Assembly (NCBI GenBank): GCA_900548115.1
Contig: URJL01000047.1
Coordinates: forward strand, 1-15,742
Length of the DNA stretch: 15,742 bases
From: an uncultured Eubacteriales bacterium
GTDB taxonomy: Bacteria; Bacillota; Clostridia; Oscillospirales; CAG-382
Reading direction: 5' to 3'
The translations under genes and the position numbers were made by a program. Of this stretch, positions 7,640-14,117 are shown piece by piece; the first letter of the stretch is position 1, and every line of letters starts with the position of its first letter. The notes beneath the pieces are model-generated. The model saw only the letters and a program-made list of their open reading frames with translations, made no database searches and had not been told where the DNA came from.

Positions 7640-7735
7640 TTGTGCGCTCGACGTTAGGTCAACGTAACAAAGGTAGTGTGAAGTTGAATTCCGACCATCG
7701 GAATTCAACTTCACGGCAACCGCCCCGCGCAGCGG

Positions 7736-9106
7736 TCAGGACCACTCGCGGTCATTTGCCCATTCCTTGTTCCATTCGTCGGTCGGTTCCCACTGACCGG
7801 GGAACTTCGGGTGCAAATGCTGTGCCAAAAGCTCCTCGTTGATTCCCTCGATACCGAGACCGGGGGTGTTCGGAACGTCGACAAAGCCGTCCTTGAAGAG
7901 CGGATTGGCGATTCCGTACACAAGATCGTTCCACCACGGAATGTCCACCGAATGGAATTCGACGGCAAGACAATTCGAAAGCGCCGCGGCGGTGTGGATC
8001 GCCGCCATGCAGGCGATTGGGCTTTCCGCCATATGAACGGCAAGTCCCGTGCCGTATTTATCGCACAGCCCGCCGAGCTTTTTCATTTCCAGCGCGCCGC
8101 CGATCGTCAGGAGGTCGGGATGCACCATCGAGACGCCGCCGTTTTTCATAAGCGGTTCGAAATTTTCGGCAAGATAAATATCCTCGCCCGTGCAGATCGG
8201 AATGCGGCTCTCGCGCGAAATCTTTTCAAAATGTCCCGTAAGATACCACGGCGCGACGTCCTCGAGCCACGCGATGTTGTATTTTTCGAGCCGTTTTGCA
8301 AGGCGGATCACATCGTCGATCCCCACATGTCCCACATGATCGATCGCCAGCGGAATTTCATATCCGATCACCTCGCGCACCTGACGGACATAATCCTCCA
8401 GATAATCCAGTCCCTTTTCGGTGATATGGATACCCGTCGCATAATGCGGGACGGTAAAGGTCTCGTAGTTTTTGCCGAGCATCATATCCATGTCGATCGA
8501 GCCGCTTTGATGAAGAATGGCTTTCATCGAATATTTTTTGATATCCTCCAAAAATCCGATCGGAGCGTTCAGCGTTCCCGGCTCATCGAGCAAAAGCTCG
8601 ATTCCGAGATCCATTTTCACCATGGTAAAGCCGCGCTCGATCCGTTTCAAAATGGCGCGTCCCATATCGGCGCCCGTGTGCTTGCCGTCGACGTCGGTGT
8701 CGCCGTACATGCGCACTTTGTCGCGGAATTTTCCGCCCAGCATCTGCCAAAGCGGAACGCCCCATGCCTTGCCCGCAAGATCCCACATGGCAATTTCCAG
8801 TCCCGAAACGCCGCCGCCTTGGCGCGAATGTCCGCCGAATTGCTTGATACGGCGGAAAATTTTGTCGACGTTGCAGGGGTTTTCGCCGACAAGACGGCTT
8901 TTCAGCATAAGCGCATAGGTCGCGCTCGAAGCGTCGCGCACCTCGCCGTAACCGACAAAACCCTGATTGGTATAAACCTTGATCAGCGGGCAATGCTTGG
9001 GCGCGCCGTAAAGGTTGGCGACGCGAATGTCGGTAATTTTCAGCTCCGACGGCGATGAACAAAGATTTACGTTTTGCGAAATCGATTCGCGAAGACTTTC
9101 GGACAT
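7736..9106 (-). CDS. Mandelate racemase/muconate lactonizing enzyme family protein
   Basis: This 456-residue enolase-superfamily enzyme has an N-terminal capping domain (about 20-130, with GYGEVRDAS and SGLEIAMWDLAGKAWGVPLWQMLGG) and a C-terminal barrel. The likely Mg ligands are Asp256 (AIDHVGH), Glu282 (WLEDV) and Glu308 (CTGED). Asp331 (HPDLLTIGG) and His358 (VHMAESP) look like the Asp-His catalytic dyad of acid-sugar dehydratases. Where mandelate racemase has Lys-x-Lys, this protein reads Lys164-Met-Asp166, so the second lysine is replaced. Family knowledge therefore favours dehydration of an aldonic acid over racemisation. L-rhamnonate is an attractive guess because of the GH78 neighbour, but the sequence alone does not show it. 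The ATG at 9106 is preferred over an upstream TTG at 9130 because AAGGGA lies before it. No convincing promoter was found. Confidence 0.9.
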   Translation of the reverse strand: MSESLRESISQNVNLCSSPSELKITDIRVANLYGAPKHCPLIKVYTNQGFVGYGEVRDASSATYALMLKSRLVGENPCNVDKIFRRIKQFGGHSRQGGGVSGLEIAMWDLAGKAWGVPLWQMLGGKFRDKVRMYGDTDVDGKHTGADMGRAILKRIERGFTMVKMDLGIELLLDEPGTLNAPIGFLEDIKKYSMKAILHQSGSIDMDMMLGKNYETFTVPHYATGIHITEKGLDYLEDYVRQVREVIGYEIPLAIDHVGHVGIDDVIRLAKRLEKYNIAWLEDVAPWYLTGHFEKISRESRIPICTGEDIYLAENFEPLMKNGGVSMVHPDLLTIGGALEMKKLGGLCDKYGTGLAVHMAESPIACMAAIHTAAALSNCLAVEFHSVDIPWWNDLVYGIANPLFKDGFVDVPNTPGLGIEGINEELLAQHLHPKFPGQWEPTDEWNKEWANDREWS

Positions 9107-9263
9107 AAAAAATTCCCTTTCTCTTGACAAAACCGTTTTTTCGTGGTACCGTAAGAATAGTTCCGCGTCTACAGAATATTCGGAAACGATTTTTGTATTT
9201 TTCTACAGTATACACCTGTTTTCCCAAAATTTCATCCGATATATTCGGGAATCTCTCCAACAT

Positions 9264-10112
9264 ATTCCGCCGCTGCGCGGGGCGGTTGCCGTGAAGTGAG
9301 ATTCCGATGGTCGGAATCTCACTTCACACTTACGGTGAGTGCCCCTATGGGGAGTATTGCCGCCGCTGCGCGGGGCATTTGCCGTGAAATTGAATTCTGA
9401 TGGTCAGAATTCAATTTCACACTACCCGTGTTATGTTGACATAAAATTTTGATCCGCAACAAAGCCTTCCGCACTTGATCGAAGATCACAGTGTTGCGAG
9501 GGGAAGGGGAACCGCGCCAGCGGTAGATGAGGTGCGCCCATGCCTTCGGCATGGGCGCATGCGCAATAACAGATTCGGTTGACGCAGCACCGAGCGCGCT
9601 CGGATGAGGGTATGACGATGACGACATTTCGCCGTACCCCTCTCTTTTTTTCGCCCGCAAACGGGCAGTGTTTGCCCCTCGGGCGGGGAAATTGTACGAA
9701 GCGGGAATAAGAACGAAAGGTGGGGGCGACCATCGGTCGCCCCCACCTACGGTGAGTATTGCCGTGAAAAAGGATTCCGTCGGTCGCGCCTGCGGTGGGC
9801 ATTTGCCGTGAAATTGAATTCCGCCGGTCGCGCCTGCGGCGGGCATTTGCCGTGAAAAGGGATTCCGCCGGTCGCGCCTGCGGCGGGCATTTGCCGTGAA
9901 ATTGAATTCCGGTGGTCGCGCCTGCGGCGGGCATTTGCCGTGAAATTGAATTCCGGTGGTCGGAATTCAATTTCACACTGTCAATGTTATGTTGACATAA
10001 TATGAGTAGTGCAAGTTACCCCCGACATAACAAAGGTAAGGTGAAGTGAGATTCCGACCATCGGAATCTCACTTCACGGCAACTGCGACGCCGCTAGGCG
10101 CGCAGCGGCGAT
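9264..10112 (-). repeat. Repeat island E, inverted module with tandem array
   Basis: This is the largest island, with the mosaic in the opposite orientation to B, C, D and F. It holds 37-bp hairpins at 9291-9327, 9384-9420, 9940-9976 and 10041-10077. It also has a one-unit mini-hairpin pocket (about 9468-9508), CGCCCATGCC-TTC-GGCATGGGCG (9535-9557), a truncated core lacking the pyrimidine/purine stem, and GGGGCGACC-ATC-GGTCGCCCC (about 9723-9743). A five-unit 44-bp array lies at 9761-9976. The last hairpin faces the other way, so module ends lie back to back at about 9990-10035. Frames through the array are artefacts of the repeat. Confidence 0.85.
9761..9976 (-). repeat. 44-bp tandem array, five units
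   Basis: GCCGTGAA starts at 9761, 9805, 9849, 9893 and 9937, an exact 44-bp period. Each unit carries GTGAA, a variable stretch (AAAGG, ATTGA, AAGGG, ATTGA, ATTGA), ATTCCG, and a GGTCGCGCCTGCGG linker. Only the final unit has the complementary right arm. There are no unique spacers, which argues against CRISPR. Confidence 0.9.
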
Positions 10113-10115
10113 CAA

Positions 10116-12431
10116 TTAAAGGGATTTTACGCGCACGCTTACCGTTTCGAGCGGGCGGAAAGCATGATCGGTGTTTTCAAAACGCCAGCCGAAGGGCAGC
10201 TTAATCGTGCCGTAAATTCCTTCGGGAACGGTGACGTTCAAAATCACCGCGTCACCGTCGCGTTTCCACGAAACCGAAAGCTTGCCGCAGACCGTATCGT
10301 AATAACCTTCGGCGTGTTCGAGCTTTTCGAGGAATTTCGGCACGATATCGACATTTTTCGGGTCGGTCGCCTTTGGGTTTACATTGATTCCCAAAATCAC
10401 GCGCATAAACCATGCCGAATATTCTCCCCAGAAATGGTGGTTCAGCGACGCGCCGCAGAGGCCGCCCTCTTCGAACGATTCATACAGCGTCGTCGCGCCG
10501 TTTTTGATCCAAAAGCCGAAGGACGGCGCGTCGGTGCGGGTGATCATATGATACGCCAGCTCCTCCGCTCCGAAATCCGAAAGAACATGGAAAAGATAGC
10601 GCGCGCCGTAAAAGCCGGTATCGAAATGCTCGTCGCGCTGTTCGATAAATTCGATTAAGCGGGTAAAGGCCTCGCTCTTTTCGGCAGGCTCAAAAACGTC
10701 GAGCGCAAGGGCTATCGCCTGTGCCGACTGACACGAGCCGAGCACCGTCATGGTGTTGAAATCGATCAGATTCTCACGGATCGCACGGCGAAGCGACGTA
10801 TAGGCAATATCGGCAAACTCCGCCTGTTCGGTCATGCCGACGGCGCGAAGCATTCTGCCCGCCTTGCGCGCGCAGTCCATAACACAGACCGTGTCGGTAA
10901 AGCAAAGGGGAACGTCGTAATCGCCCGGTCCTTTTCCGACGGGGCACCAGTCGCCGAGACCGATATGCAAAAGCCCCTTTTCATCGCGCTTCGTAAGGAC
11001 ATAATGCAGATAACGCATCATCATTTCCGCATTGTCGAGAATGATCTTTTTGTCGCCGCGATAGCGATAGGTATAATACGGCAGATTGAACGCAACGCTG
11101 TCCCAGATCGGACCGTTGCCCCATTCAAAGCCCCAGCCCGCCGTCGGAACGATGCCGGGGAGCGCACCCTCTTGGTTCTGTGCGCCGCGAATCGAAATAA
11201 GCCAGTCGGAATAGGTCTTTTCCATAGCAAGCTTCAAGGTCATATGCTCTGCCGATATGGAGGCATCGCCCGTCCAGCCGTTCTTTTCACGATGCGGGCA
11301 GTCGGTCGGAAAATAATAAAGGTTGGCGCGGTCGGAGCGCAGAGAAATTTCCCAAAGGCGATTCGCCATTTCGTCCGAACACGAAAAATCGCCGCGCGCT
11401 TCAAGATCGCTTCCCGCGACAAGATACGTCAGAAGCTCTTTTGTCGCCTGTTCTTCGGTTATGCCCGATACCCACAAATAACGATAGCCGATGTAAGTAA
11501 AATCGGGGGTGAAAATCTCCTCGCCCTCGCCGCGGCAGATATAGATCGTACGCTGTGAATAGCCGTTGGGATAAAAACCGATGTTGGAAAAGAACGGGCG
11601 GTTTTCCTCGTCCAGCCGTTCGCACGCCTGCAAAACGATCCGCTGTCCCGCTTTTCCGTTTATTTTCAGGCGGAAAATACCCGCATTGTTCTGCCCGAAG
11701 TCGTAAAGAAAGCCCTCCTTTGCGTCGTCCTCGGCGGAATCGTAAAAGGTCTTTTCGGGCATATGGTCGTCTCGATGCTGATAGGGGGCAAGGAAAACGT
11801 GCGGCGTGATCGTTTCGGGCGCAAGCTCGTCGTATACGCGGATCGGTTCGGCAGAGCACAAAACGGCTTTGCCGCGCGCGGTCTCGACAGGAAAAGCGTT
11901 TTCCCAATCCGAATCGTCAAAATCGGGGCTTGTCCAGCCGGAAAGCTCCTTTCGCGCGTCGTAATGCACACCGCAGCGAAGGTCGTCGAACAAAATCGGC
12001 GACGGATGGGTCTTTACGTTTTCATCGGCTTCGATGACCGTTCCGTCCGAAAGCGTAAGAGCAAAGGCAAGCTTGGGCGCACTGCGGTAGAGCGCTTTGT
12101 CCAGATCCCAAATGTTGCCGCCGATACAGTTGTGAAAACCGTTGCCGAGAAGAAAAGCAAGCGTATTTTTGCCGACGCGAAGATACGGCGCAAGATCATA
12201 ACGGTCGTAATACACAACCTCGTCGTCGTTGCTGATGTACGGCGCAAGCAATCCCTTGGTGATGTCTTTTCCGTTCACGAAAACACGGTAAAAGCCCAGT
12301 CCCGTGACGGTAAAGTCCGCCTTTTCGGGAAGTGCCGAAAGGGAAAAGCTGCGGCGGAGATACGGTGCGGCGACAGTCTTTTCATACGTCGCGAATTCGC
12401 GCGTTGCCGAGATGAATTTTGTGGAAAGCAT
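10116..12431 (-). CDS. GH78 alpha-L-rhamnosidase, cytosolic
   Basis: This 771-residue protein has N-terminal beta-sandwich domains (LRRSFSL, TGLGFYRVFVNGKDIT, LAPYISNDDEVVYYD, FLLGNGFHN), as in bacterial alpha-L-rhamnosidases. A linker beta domain follows (YDFGQNNAGIFRLKINGKAG). The (alpha/alpha)6 catalytic domain starts near residue 350. The GH78 signature DCPHREKNGWTGDA is at 377-390, with Glu382 as probable general acid and Asp389 conserved. A second acidic cluster lies at about 655-690 (TTLYESFEEGG, then SLNHHFWGEYSAWF) and likely supplies the general base. The enzyme should release terminal L-rhamnose from oligosaccharides or glycosides by inversion. No signal peptide is present. An AGGA motif precedes the ATG. 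The gene lies 68 bp behind the remnant of a transporter on the same strand, so both probably shared the promoter at 13005-13033. It is somewhat shorter than many GH78 enzymes but intact. Confidence 0.93.
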   Translation of the reverse strand: MLSTKFISATREFATYEKTVAAPYLRRSFSLSALPEKADFTVTGLGFYRVFVNGKDITKGLLAPYISNDDEVVYYDRYDLAPYLRVGKNTLAFLLGNGFHNCIGGNIWDLDKALYRSAPKLAFALTLSDGTVIEADENVKTHPSPILFDDLRCGVHYDARKELSGWTSPDFDDSDWENAFPVETARGKAVLCSAEPIRVYDELAPETITPHVFLAPYQHRDDHMPEKTFYDSAEDDAKEGFLYDFGQNNAGIFRLKINGKAGQRIVLQACERLDEENRPFFSNIGFYPNGYSQRTIYICRGEGEEIFTPDFTYIGYRYLWVSGITEEQATKELLTYLVAGSDLEARGDFSCSDEMANRLWEISLRSDRANLYYFPTDCPHREKNGWTGDASISAEHMTLKLAMEKTYSDWLISIRGAQNQEGALPGIVPTAGWGFEWGNGPIWDSVAFNLPYYTYRYRGDKKIILDNAEMMMRYLHYVLTKRDEKGLLHIGLGDWCPVGKGPGDYDVPLCFTDTVCVMDCARKAGRMLRAVGMTEQAEFADIAYTSLRRAIRENLIDFNTMTVLGSCQSAQAIALALDVFEPAEKSEAFTRLIEFIEQRDEHFDTGFYGARYLFHVLSDFGAEELAYHMITRTDAPSFGFWIKNGATTLYESFEEGGLCGASLNHHFWGEYSAWFMRVILGINVNPKATDPKNVDIVPKFLEKLEHAEGYYDTVCGKLSVSWKRDGDAVILNVTVPEGIYGTIKLPFGWRFENTDHAFRPLETVSVRVKSL

Positions 12432-12499
12432 GTTCTTTTTCCTCCGTATTATATTTATGGTGGATAATACCGTTTTTTTCGCCGCGTCTGCGGCAGGCG

Positions 12500-12914
12500 C
12501 TATGCGCTTGTTTTCTGCGATTTATTGAAGAAAAACATCCCGATTCCCGCACCGCAGATCAAAACATATCCGATAGGATGAGCGCCGAAAGCAGCACGGC
12601 GAAGAAGGGCAAGAGTTTATTTAACATATTCTCGTCCGCCAAAACGAGGTGATCGATGGCGTAAAAATTGCAAACGATCCCGACCGTTCCGAAAAGCGAG
12701 CGAAAGAAAATACCCGACGCACTGCCTTTTTCGGTATCGGTTTGGTACGGTCTTTCAAAAGCAAAAAGCCCGTCGCCAAAAGCGCGACGAAATTGCGAAA
12801 AAACGCCTTTTGCATCGACGGAAGATCTCCCGCCGGATGAACGCACACGCTCATACCCGAAAACCCCGGCGCCGCGATCCGAATCGACAGGATTCCTTTT
12901 GTTTTTCCGTTCAT
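12500..12914 (-). pseudogene. Decayed EamA/DMT-type transporter
   Basis: The start is intact: AGAGGA precedes ATG, and MNGKTKGILS leads into GFSGMSV and DLPSMQKAFFRNFVALLATG, an EamA first-helix pattern. After PIPKK the frame is lost at a run of five As (12727-12731). The adjacent frame continues with family-like sequence (LFGTVGIVCNFYAIDHLVLA, then NMLNKLLPFFAVLLSALIL). That is followed in a third frame by a C-terminal piece, GYVLICGAGIGMFFFNKSQK, ending at TAG 12500-12502. The normal protein of about 300 residues is cut to about 120 codons, so most of the second half is deleted. It cannot give a working transporter. A sequencing error could explain the slip at the A-run but not the internal deletion. 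Confidence 0.88.
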
Positions 12915-13004
12915 AATATCGTCCTCTGTTTCGTTTTTCCCGCATGCCCGCACAGGACGGTTTTTCGTTGACTGTATGCCATAATTTCTATATACTTACA
13001 CACT

Positions 13005-13033
13005 ATTATACATCCGTCCGACACGGATGTCAA
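13005..13033 (-). promoter_or_regulatory. Promoter with palindromic operator-like spacer
   Basis: On the minus strand TTGACA (13028-13033), a 17-bp spacer and TATAAT (13005-13010) match consensus exactly. The spacer and part of the -35 form a perfect 7-bp inverted repeat: CATCCGT (13011-13017), 5 bp, ACGGATG (13023-13029). A dimeric repressor bound there would block polymerase. The promoter reads into the transporter pseudogene and probably on into the GH78 gene. Confidence 0.85.
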
Positions 13034-13115
13034 ATTATACCGCGCGCAAAATCGCTCAAAAAGGATCGAAAAGAGTCAAAAAATGGAAAATTTTGTAAGT
13101 TTTCCACTTTTTTTA

Positions 13116-13144
13116 TTGATTTTTTCCGCGTCTTATGCTATACT
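13116..13144 (+). promoter_or_regulatory. Promoter of the structured RNA / lipoprotein transcript
   Basis: TTGATT (13116-13121), a 17-bp spacer and TATACT (13139-13144). Initiation is expected at about 13151, which is the first base of the long closing stem of the RNA element. Confidence 0.8.
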
Positions 13145-13150
13145 GAACTT

Positions 13151-13358
13151 GTCACACAGAATCAAATACAATGCAGAAGGATACTGCCCTCAGGGCGCAG
13201 TGTATCCTTTTTCCCGCTGTTTCGGATCATGAATTTCGGTTAAATGCAGATTCCGAATCCGAAGCGTAGGGAATTTTTCCGAGCCTTTTGATTTTGTGTG
13301 ACAACAAATCGGAGTTTGCGTTTTTCAGTGTGCGGCTCCGAGAGCTGCACACTTTTTT
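13151..13358 (+). ncRNA. Unassigned structured RNA (leader/attenuator or small RNA)
   Basis: The predicted transcript starts with GTCACACAGAATCAAA (13151-13166). This pairs over 16 bp, with one G-U, with TTTGATTTTGTGTGAC (13287-13302). Inside are a long hairpin at 13177-13209 (AAGGATACTGC against GCAGTGTATCCTT, with a 2-nt bulge), followed by U5, and a second arm in which TTCCC pairs with GGGAA and TTCGGAT with ATCCGAA. The element is thus a closed three-way junction. After it comes TCGGAG (13309-13314), which can pair with CTCCGA (13336-13341) in the left arm and loop of the following terminator, giving a possible antiterminator. The lipoprotein gene begins 25 nt past the terminator and shows no promoter of its own. 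I do not recognise a known riboswitch; no T-box, SAM or SRP signature is visible. 6S or raiA RNA cannot be excluded. Confidence 0.65.
13327..13358 (+). terminator. Intrinsic terminator ahead of the lipoprotein gene
   Basis: AGTGTGCGGCTC (13327-13338), loop CGA and GAGCTGCACACT (13342-13353) form a 12-bp stem with one G-U pair. It runs into TTTTTT. Its placement between the RNA element and the next ribosome binding site fits transcription attenuation. Confidence 0.92.
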
Positions 13359-13383
13359 ATTAGAAGTTACAAAAGGAAACGAT

Positions 13384-13818
13384 ATGAGCCGCAGAACAAT
13401 ATCCGCTGCGCTGCTTTTAACGGCGCTGCTTATTTTCTCGCTTTTTACGGGCTGTTCGGCGAAAAAGGAAAATGCCGAAGAGCCTTTCGCGGCGTGGAAT
13501 ATGAGCGATGTAAAACCGCAATATGTGACCGAATTGCCGGAGAACGAATTCACGGAAAAGATCGTCCGTCCGCAAAGCGGCGAGGTGGATTATGTGCTCG
13601 ATCATACCGATTCCCGACACTATGCGGTCTTTTTCAAGAACATTTCGTCGGAGGAATCCGAACGGTATGTGAGCCAGCTTAAGAAAAACGGATATTCCGA
13701 AATGAATTCCGCCGAAAATACCGTGTCGGTCGGAACGATACTCGAAGGCGAAAAAGCGTATCTCAGCGTTTCCTATTCGGACGGAGTATTGGGCGTGCTC
13801 ATCGCACTGAGGGAATAA
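13384..13818 (+). CDS. Small lipoprotein of unknown function
   Basis: This 144-residue protein has a basic start (MSRRT), a hydrophobic stretch and a lipobox-like LFTGC with Cys24, followed by a charged linker (SAKKENAEE). It should be lipid-anchored on the outer face of the membrane. The mature domain of about 110 residues has LPENEFTEKIVRP, VDYVLDHTDSRHYAVFFKNI, YVSQLKKNGYSE and YLSVSYSDGVLGVLIAL. This looks like one small alpha/beta domain. Similar lipoproteins occur in Clostridia, but I assign no function. The internal ATG at 13384 is chosen over a longer frame from 13288 because AAGGA precedes it, the lipoprotein signal starts there, and the longer frame would run through the terminator. 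Expression probably depends on read-through of that terminator. Confidence 0.85.
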   Translation: MSRRTISAALLLTALLIFSLFTGCSAKKENAEEPFAAWNMSDVKPQYVTELPENEFTEKIVRPQSGEVDYVLDHTDSRHYAVFFKNISSEESERYVSQLKKNGYSEMNSAENTVSVGTILEGEKAYLSVSYSDGVLGVLIALRE

Positions 13819-13887
13819 GCCGAAGACCGAAACGAATTTATCCCGCAAAATACACGTGTCCGCACGTATTGTCGGAGGAACCGGAAA

Positions 13888-14046
13888 ATGAAAGTTTCTG
13901 TCGGTCTTGTCGCGATCCTTGCCGTCTTGCTTTTGATCGGTGTCGCAGCGCTCGTGCTTCATATTGCGCACGAGAAAAAGAAGCTGGACACCATCCTGAA
14001 AAAAGCGAACGAGAAATACGAAAACGATAAAAAGAAAGATAAGTGA
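13888..14046 (+). CDS. Single-pass membrane microprotein
   Basis: This 52-residue frame has GGAGG ten bases before its ATG. It encodes MKVSVGLVAILAVLLLIGVA followed by ALVLHIAH, which makes one membrane helix of about 25 residues. A very charged tail follows (EKKKLDTILKKANEKYENDK, then KKDK), likely helical and cytosolic. It lies 69 bp behind the lipoprotein gene and ahead of a terminator hairpin, so the two probably form one transcript. Function is unknown; a small partner or anchor for the lipoprotein's system is a guess. Confidence 0.75.
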   Translation: MKVSVGLVAILAVLLLIGVAALVLHIAHEKKKLDTILKKANEKYENDKKKDK

Positions 14047-14051
14047 ACCCG

Positions 14052-14090
14052 ACCGCCTTTGCAAAATGCAAAGGCGGTTCTTCCGTTCTT
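14052..14090 (+). terminator. Terminator-like hairpin after the microprotein gene
   Basis: ACCGCCTTTGCA (14052-14063), loop AAA and TGCAAAGGCGGT (14067-14078) form a perfect 12-bp stem six bases past the stop. The tail is U-rich but interrupted (TTCTTCCGTTCTTC), so efficiency may be moderate. Confidence 0.75.
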
Positions 14091-14117
14091 CTTTGCGTAA
14101 AAAAGCGCGAAAAGCCC

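Larger units (their letters stand above)
7008..7735 (+). repeat. Repeat island D
   Basis: It opens with a three-unit 44-bp tandem array (7024-7152). Then come TTTAAGGGC-GCAA-GCCCTTAAA (7341-7362), a pyrimidine/purine stem (7378-7392 with 7399-7413), CGCCCGC-TTC-GCGGGCG (7529-7545), GTCAC-TTC-GTGAC, and the two-unit mini-hairpin pocket. It closes with a perfect 37-bp hairpin at 7678-7714. It fills the whole gap between the GH10-type gene and the stop codon of the enolase-family gene. No gene is visible inside. Confidence 0.85.

Noticed and set aside
7811..9058. 415-residue plus-strand frame opposite the enolase-family gene, and a similar 343-residue frame at 5952-6983
   Set aside because: Both mirror well-supported enzymes on the other strand and show no motifs or ribosome binding sites.
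9107..9130. Upstream TTG start for the enolase-family protein
   Set aside because: The extra eight residues overlap the ribosome binding site of the ATG at 9106, which has good spacing.
9131..9263. Promoter for the enolase-family gene (TATACT near 9210 or TATTCT near 9157, minus strand)
   Set aside because: Neither has a recognisable -35 at proper spacing. A repeated TGTAGA follows both, but the evidence is too thin to annotate.
9431..9976. Repetitive 181-residue frame through the 44-bp array that looks like a repeat protein
   Set aside because: 44 is not a multiple of three, so the frame shifts each unit. The frame exists only in this island and is a by-product of the DNA repeat.
9761..9976. 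CRISPR array
   Set aside because: Units repeat over their full 44 bp with only small core changes. There are no unique spacers and no cas genes nearby.
12500..12914. Programmed frameshift in the transporter at the A5 run
   Set aside because: A second frame change and loss of most of the C-terminal half mean no full-length product could result, so decay is simpler.
13084..13106. TGGAAAA/TTTTCCA hairpin with flanking A and T runs
   Set aside because: It lies upstream of both divergent promoters and has only a weak AT stem, so no transcript is known for it to end. It may be an AT-rich upstream element or a relic.
13288..13383. Longer N-terminus for the lipoprotein
   Set aside because: It would translate through the terminator hairpin and place the signal sequence 32 residues inside the protein.
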